From Aaosphaeria pasadenensis (lineage: Eukaryota > Ascomycota > Dothideomycetes > Pleosporales), in the NCBI GenBank assembly GCA_022813625.1, contig JAKLMB010000013.1, forward strand, positions 186,001-250,000: a stretch of 64,000 nucleotides of DNA. The letters are read 5' to 3'. The notes below the pieces were generated by a model. The model searched no databases. It saw nothing but the letters and a program-made list of their open reading frames with translations, and was not told the DNA's origin. The translations under genes and the position numbers were made by a program. This document shows, in pieces, positions 58,484 to 64,000 of the stretch (within the stretch, counting starts at the first letter, position 1; each line of letters starts with the position of its first letter).

Positions 58484-59710
58484 ATGCCGAACCAGTATGG
58501 AAAATTCCACGACTTCTGTCGCGACACCGGAAGTCAGCATTCCACATTACCAGGTAAGTCCTTTCGCTCTCTGACGAGATGCAATCTTTTGGTCGTTAAT
58601 GTTCTCTACTAACCACCTCACAGTGTGTAACGTATGTCGCGACCCTCCTCCCCTATTACCTCATAGTACCATCATCGTCCCAACATACTAACGATACACG
58701 TCGCATAGCTCTTCAGCCAATCTCCTTCACGCGGTGGAAACGGATGGGGTGGATGCGACTTGACGGGCATATCATTGAGTGGAGATAAAAACCTCGCAAA
58801 TTTGGGTTCGCATTGTTCTTCATGGGAGTCTTGGGTTGGCGCTAACCAATCTTAGGGTCTATCATTCTCTGTGGCATTGCCATCGTCATATCAGGGTTGC
58901 TGCTATGGCGATCGGAGCGTAAAAAGGCTGCCGTGGGACGCAGGTACGGATTACCTTCGGATTACCTTGTTGAAGTCGTTGGGACAAAAGCTAATTAGGC
59001 GCACAGGGAGATCCAATTGTTCCTCATCGGGTTTATCATCATCGAAATCTGCGAGATCTTCACCGTTGGAGGTTTCCCATTGAACGGAAGTGTGAGGAAG
59101 GCGTTCAGCGCCATTCACATTGCCGCAATTGTCGCAACCCTCTGGATTCTAATGCTCAATGGCATAGTCGGCTACCAATTGCTGGATGATGGAACCCCCG
59201 TCTCTCTCGGCCTCATTCTCGTCTCTGCCGCCATTCTCTTCGTTGGAACAGGATACATTGCCCTCGACACCGGCTTCAGCTGGACTGGATATTGGGACGA
59301 CACTCTGACTGGATCGAACCAAGCTTATGCGCTTTACACTCTCTATCAGCTTGCGCCCCTCGTCTTCCTTGTCGTGTTCTTCCTTTTGGAAGCCTTCCTA
59401 GTCCTTCGAATCTTGGGAGAGAGGAAACCTATGAGTATGTCATACTTCTATCAATCTTATCAAGAATAAGATGCTAACCTCAATATCAGTGTACCTTGCC
59501 GCCGCCGCTCTACTCTTTGCGATAGGCCAAATCTTCCAATATGTCATTAGCGTGCACATATGCAATGGCTCAAATGGAAAGATCAATGGAGGACTCTTCG
59601 AGACTCTTTTCACACTACTTGCTGTAGTGACCATCTGGCTCTTCTGGTCAAGCATCACCGAAGATGATTGGCCAATGCCAGGTATGTCTGGTTCGGGATC
59701 GTACCAGTAA
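58484..59710 (+). CDS. CHS7: Chs7-family chitin-synthase export chaperone (multi-pass)
   Basis: Chs7 proteins are ER membrane chaperones that let class III/IV chitin synthases leave the ER. Six exons (58484-58553, 58624-58631, 58709-58805, 58856-58943, 59007-59434, 59490-59710) give 303 residues, the family length. It begins MPNQYGKFHDFC, a Chs7-like start; the 8-nt second exon adds VCN, and exon 3 gives LFSQSPSRGGNGWGGCDLTG. Seven hydrophobic segments can be counted from SIILCGIAIVISGLLLW onward, separated by RSERKKAAVGRREIQ and LLDDGTPVSLGLI (the family's WEDGT-like loop). The end is ICNGSNGKINGGLFETLFTL and EDDWPMPG, as in Chs7 (ICxxxxH/K..DGLFF). The N-terminal lumenal loop is glycine-rich and lacks the paired-Cys CYARS of classical Chs7, so it may be a paralogue. 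Family assignment is firm; orthology to yeast Chs7 is less so. Confidence 0.88.
58624..58631 (+). other. CHS7: 8-nt internal micro-exon of the CHS7-like gene
   Basis: Flanked by an acceptor (TCACAG) and donor (GTATGTCG), and read as the last two bases of Val plus Cys and Asn. Without it the upstream and downstream exons join out of frame (phase 1 into a codon-start exon). This makes it necessary for the reading frame. Confidence 0.7.
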
Positions 59711-60562
59711 AACAAAAAATGGGCGAGTAATGTAATGGGGTGAGAGGTCTAGTTGTAATGTTTCATGAATCTTTGCTATTTGCTAGCATAGCGTATACCA
59801 TGTTTGAGCTTTCTATTTTGGATGAGCGGTATGCTATCACATATATACTTTATCACGCACATATATACATAAAAATGTCTGTATAACTTCAAAACAGTTG
59901 ATCAGTGATTAGCAAATCTATGCTGCAGAAGAAGACTGTCTGCATGTTGAAGTGACGCTGAAGAAATAAACTAAATTGGCTGCTCAGGAAACTTCGCAAG
60001 AACGATCGACAGTCTCGCACTGAAAGTGATTTGTCCGTACATGAAGAATGGGATTCCCAAAAAGAACTATATTGAACACCTATCACATGCTCTATTCGAT
60101 CTCATATCAACGCACAAAGATCGACTACCAATCCGATCACGTGCACACCCGTCTCGCTCGATTTGGTCGGTCTCCGCGCCTCGCTCATACCTTTGGACTA
60201 TGTCATTATCCAATACCGGCACTAACAATTGCGACGACGCTGGATGATGAAAGGGAAGGCATGCACATACCGCGTCCTTTCGCTTCCTGTTCGTTGTCTC
60301 TTTCTCCCATTAATCCAAACGTGAAAGGTCGCGCCGCCATCTGCACCGCGCTTTCGAGCCCGCAAACAACCCTACTAGACATATTTCCTCCCTCGCCCAC
60401 CTCAACATAATATCGCGCCACCACCGGCAGTCGTGCACCCAGGATCACCGCGTTTCCGCGATTTGTTTCATTCCACGCTACGTGTATCGTCCGGCCGCTT
60501 ATCGTCGCGAGGTCCCGAGGGCACAGGACCGCAAACTTGCTACGCCCCCGTAAGCCACGGGC
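59711..60562. promoter_or_regulatory. Intergenic between CHS7-like gene and SSL1
   Basis: An 852-bp gap with the CHS7-like 3' flank and the SSL1 promoter. AT-rich in its first third (59720-59880). No gene supported. Confidence 0.5.
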
Positions 60563-62150
60563 ATGGCCGATTCCGACTACGACTACGAGGAAGATGCTTC
60601 AGACGACGAGTACCTAGGCGGCAAGGGAGATCCAGCTCCTCGCACACAAGAGCCCAGGACGAAGAAGAAGAACGGCAAGGCGCCCGCGCCAGCACGAAAA
60701 CGAAATGCTTGGGAGTCTTCGAGAAAGGAAAGTAGTCCTGAGTACGAGGCTCCGGTAGAGGAAGCCGAAGATGGGACTATACAACAAAGCATACAGGAGC
60801 GAGAGGAGGAAAGGAAGAGGAAAAGGTAGGGCAGAATTCGCAAGCTCGAGCGATGCGATACGGGTGAAAGATAGAGAGCTAAGGTTGTGCAGATTACGCA
60901 AAGATACAAAACCTTTCCAACGTGGTATCATTCGACATGTCGTCCTCGTACTGGATCTCTCCGAGGCTATGGCAGAGAAGGATATGCGGCCGAATCGATA
61001 CATCACAATGATAAAATTCACACAAGACTATGTTCGGGAGTTTTTTGAGCAGAATCCCATTTCGCAGATGAGCGTCCTGGGCATGCACGATGGCCTCAGC
61101 ATTCGCGTGTCGGAGCTCTCTGGGAATCCAGCAGACCATATCGCTGCGATACAGGCCATCCGCTTCCCCAAGAATAGCAACGAAATACCCAAGGAGCCCA
61201 AGGGTTCTCCGAGCTTACAGAACGCCTTGGAACTCGCACGAGCTACGCTATACCACACACCCAGCCATGGAACAAGAGAGGTTATCATAGTCTTCGGTTC
61301 GTTGCTTTCGCTGGACCCTGGCGACATCCATAAGACGATCAAGTCATGTGTCCGGGATCGCGTCCGTGTCAGCATAATTGGAATGGGCGCGCGTCTCAAG
61401 ATCTGTCAGGAGATAGTCGCACGTACGAATGCCGGTGATGAAAGCGAATACACGATTGCAACAGACCAGGAACTGCTTCGCGAGCTCCTGTTAGCAACCA
61501 CAACCCCTCCTGTGGTGCGGAATCCGAACTCTGCGGATGCGGCACAATCTGCATCATCCGCAGCGCTCATGATGATGGGATTTCCCTCCCGAGTGGTAGA
61601 AGACACTCCTACAATGTGCGCATGCCATGGGAATCTTACAACGGGGGGCTATACATGTTCGAGATGCAGCGCCAAAGTGTGTAGTCTACCAACCACATGT
61701 CCCAGTTGTTCCCTTACACTTCTCCTATCGACGCATCTTGCGCGAAGCTACCACCATCTCTTCCCCCTCCGCAACTGGCGCGAAGTAAGCTGGAAAAGAG
61801 CACGCGAGAAAGCAAGCCTAGAGTGCACCGCCTGTCTCTGCGAGTTCCCAGAGCCCCCAACCGAAGACGCCAACGGCGAACCAGACACCCACAATCAAGA
61901 TCCCCATTCGCACACCGACGGCGCCGTCGCCCAGGTCCAACCAGAAGAAGACGAATCGATAGAGCAGAAAGCCAGCGAGAGCTCACGGTACGAATGCACG
62001 GTCTGCGAAAGCCACTTCTGCGTCGACTGCGACATGTTCTGCCACATGGTGCTCCATAATTGTCCCGGCTGCTTGAGCCAGCTCAACCCGGCCGCTGAAG
62101 CACAGAATGGCGATGTCCAGGAGAATGGAGATGTTGCCATGACTGGTTGA
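60563..62150 (+). CDS. SSL1: TFIIH core subunit Ssl1 (p44)
   Basis: Ssl1/p44 stimulates the Rad3/XPD helicase within TFIIH, in nucleotide excision repair and transcription initiation. Two exons (60563-60825 and 60893-62150; intron GTAGGG...TGCAG) give 506 residues, longer than yeast Ssl1 (461). The N-terminus is acidic (MADSDYDYEEDASDDEY) with a Lys-rich stretch. The join restores RKRLRKDTKPFQRGIIRHV, the family's entry to the von Willebrand A domain (VVLVLDLSEAMAEKDMRP). It has the Ssl1 markers GSLLSLDPGDIHKTI and SIIGMGARLKICQEI. The C4 finger CACHGNLTTGGYTCSRC...CPSC and the C-terminal C1-type finger CTACLCEFPEPP to CTVCESHFCVDCDMFCH...CPGC are complete. An acidic insert (EPPTEDANGEPDTHNQDPH) enlarges the C-terminal domain. 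It ends AEAQNGDVQENGDVAMTG. Confidence 0.97.
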
Positions 62151-63064
62151 TGATCTTTATTCTTTTTCAATGGGACGGGGTCCTAGATATTGAGCATCTG
62201 GGTGGTTGGATAGAATAACAATGATACCTTTTCATATGACTGCTCGATCATCTTGTGATTCTTTACTTCCAGTTGGTGCATCTGGGATTTTGATATGTGA
62301 AGTCTGAGCAGATCGAATATTTTACATTCTTCACAATCTGAATTGACCCCACAATCGCCCATGACCTTGTCGTTTCAGTACTTCCAAGGTCTGAACATAG
62401 CAGAGTAACGATATCAACCCTTATTTCATTGCAAAATATCACCGGCACATGATCTGCCTATGGGATATGCATCATAACTATATTTCGGGAAGTTAATTGC
62501 TCCCCTCAGTATATAACTGTCGGTTCGATATGTTACCATCTTTGCTTCAATGTTGTCCTTCGGAACATTACTTTGATTGTAGTAAAGCAAGGTTCATTCC
62601 CCATGACTGTCAGAATGTAGCACTATCGAGACGTTATTCTTTGGCCTACACTACAGTATGCCTCACACTTGTTGTCATAACTATGAACTTCTCGTTCCGA
62701 AGCCACACGCAAATCGCACAATCCCGTTCCGCCCATTCCGAAAACCTACTCATAAGCAAACTACACTACTGGACCGCACACAGCTGCCGGCGGGATCGCC
62801 TCTGACCCCACCTCTAGCTACCTAGGTATTTACCACTTCCAACCCACTACGCAACGTGGGGCATTTCCCCCTCCAAAGCCGTAAAAACGCACGCAAGAAT
62901 AGGTGTGTGACGCGCGCGCGCCCACGCACGGCATGTCTATTTCCACATTAGCGCCGAGGAGCTTCGTCCGGCGGAGCTCCTCTTCGACTTGTCGTCTGCA
63001 TATTACTACCTGCCAGGCCCCTCTGTGACTAGCCGGCCTTCATACGCGTGCTATTGCAAACAAG
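62151..63064. promoter_or_regulatory. Intergenic between SSL1 and FAH-family gene
   Basis: A 914-bp gap with the SSL1 3' flank and promoter of the FAH gene. It holds GTGTGACGCGCGCGCGCCC at about 62909, a (GC)n tract, and GCTACCTAGGTA near 62820. No gene supported. Confidence 0.5.
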
Positions 63065-64000
63065 ATGTCGACTTTCGAACGGCTGATTCGGTTCCAGGCT
63101 GAGGATGGCCAGGTGAGGTATGGGAATTTGACGAAGCATACGCCTACGCTTGAGATACAGGGTTCGAAGGTGGAGGTGCTGGAGGGGGATGTGCAGAGTG
63201 GGTTTAAGAAGACTGGCGCTGAAGCTACGGTTTCCAAGGTGAAGATTAAATCAGATGCGTAGATGGCACTTTTGTTAATGGTGTTTGTACAGCTTCTTGC
63301 TCCTCTTCCTCGAACCAACATCGTCATGTGCATTGGCTTGAACTACCGCCACCACGCAGAAGAAGCAAATGTAAATAACTCACACGAATTCCACCAATGC
63401 CAGTCACAATTGATTAACCAAAACCTTTCCCCCAGCTCGAAATCCCCAAATTCCCCACCGTCTTCACCAAGCCCCCGGACGCCCTCGCCGGACCCCTCGA
63501 CGACATCCCCATCCACCCAGACTGCCAATCGATGCTGGACTACGAAGGCGAGCTAACCGTCGTCATCGGCAAGGACGCAAAGAACGTGACCGCGGCGGAC
63601 GCATACGACTACATCCTAGGCTACACCGTCGGCAACGACGTCTCGGCGCGCAACTTCCAGCTCCCCGCCTCCGTCTCCGGAGGCCAGTTCGGATACGCCA
63701 AGTCTTTCGACAAGTTCGCGCCCATTGGGCCCGCCATCGTGTCTACGTCTGTCATCCCGGATCCGCAGAAGCTGAAGTACACGACTAAGGTTAATGGGGA
63801 GGTGAGGCAGCAGACTGGTACGGATGATATGATCTATAGCATTCGCCAGATCGTAGAGCACCTTTCCAGGGGAACGACGTTGAGGGCTGGTACGGTCATT
63901 ATGACGGGGACGCCGAGCGGTGTGGGGCTGTTCATGGATCCGAAGGGGTTCGTGAAGGATGGCGATGTGGTCGAGATTGAGGTGGAAGGTATTGGCAGTT
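63065..64000 (+). CDS. Fumarylacetoacetate hydrolase (FAH/FAHD1-like) family, 3' end outside window
   Basis: Exons 63065-63238, 63293-63370 and 63436 to beyond 64000, with introns GTGAAG...GTACAG and GTAAAT...CCCCAG. The start is MSTFERLIRFQAEDGQVRYG, the RL.RF.....G.LxY entry of FAHD1-type proteins. The joins restore VSKLLAPLPRTNIVMCIGLNY and EEANLEIPKFPTVFTKPPD. The metal-binding glutamates sit in DYEGELTVVIG, with the conserved GYTVGNDVSARNFQ, SFDKFAPIGPAIV and IRQIVEHLSRGTTLRAGTVI following. GTPSGVGLFMDPKGFVKDGDVVE is near the right edge. Family members cleave C-C bonds of acylpyruvates or decarboxylate oxaloacetate; which applies here is unknown. The C-terminus is not seen. Confidence 0.93.

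Overview
The window is nuclear DNA of a filamentous ascomycete (Pezizomycotina). The evidence is short spliceosomal introns (mostly 48-110 bp, GTRNGT...YAG), Ascomycota-type gene families (chorismate-using PABA synthase fusion, Chs7 family, Pmt4, fungal Med6, Ede1), unlinked housekeeping genes on both strands, and long CT-rich leaders. I could not fix the class or genus from sequence alone. I reconstructed 23 protein-coding genes by joining exons by eye; two run off the window edges (an amidase at 1, a fumarylacetoacetate-hydrolase family gene at 64000). Splice sites are base-level predictions, checked for GT/GC...AG and reading phase but not against transcripts.

Left part (1-16.6 kb), mostly minus strand: amidase 5' part, alpha/beta hydrolase, SEC22 v-SNARE, an ASXH/DEUBAD-type nuclear protein (plus), p-aminobenzoate (ADC) synthase, an MFS permease, the Rab GTPase YPT1, the mitochondrial GTP/GDP carrier GGC1 and an NAD-dependent epimerase. 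Middle (16.9-31.8 kb): a mitochondrial-looking conserved protein, the endocytic scaffold EDE1, a WW-domain Gly/Gln-rich protein and the methionine-salvage enolase-phosphatase UTR4, whose four introns are all unusually long.

From 31.8 to 38.8 kb there is a 7-kb stretch without a convincing gene. It is rich in simple repeats and ends in a pyrimidine-rich leader with tiny uORFs in front of a Ran1/Ksp1-type protein kinase. Right part (41.8-64 kb): a 2EXR/F-box-like protein, MED6 and an Arg/Ser-rich MMTAG2-like protein sharing a 187-bp divergent promoter, a FAD-dependent DAO-family oxidoreductase, the O-mannosyltransferase PMT4, an MFS sugar transporter with a long cytosolic N-terminus, a 3.8-kb gap, a Chs7-family membrane chaperone with an 8-nt exon, the TFIIH subunit SSL1, and the FAH-family gene.

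The genes do not form a cluster or operon-like system. Several serve the secretory and endocytic route (SEC22, YPT1, EDE1, PMT4, CHS7), but that looks like chance neighbourhood. I found no CRISPR array, rRNA, convincing tRNA, intact transposon or biosynthetic gene cluster. The most interesting signals are gene-structure oddities (intron-expanded UTR4, a GC-AG intron inside a WW domain, an 8-nt internal exon, an 11-nt first coding exon) and non-coding structure upstream of the kinase.
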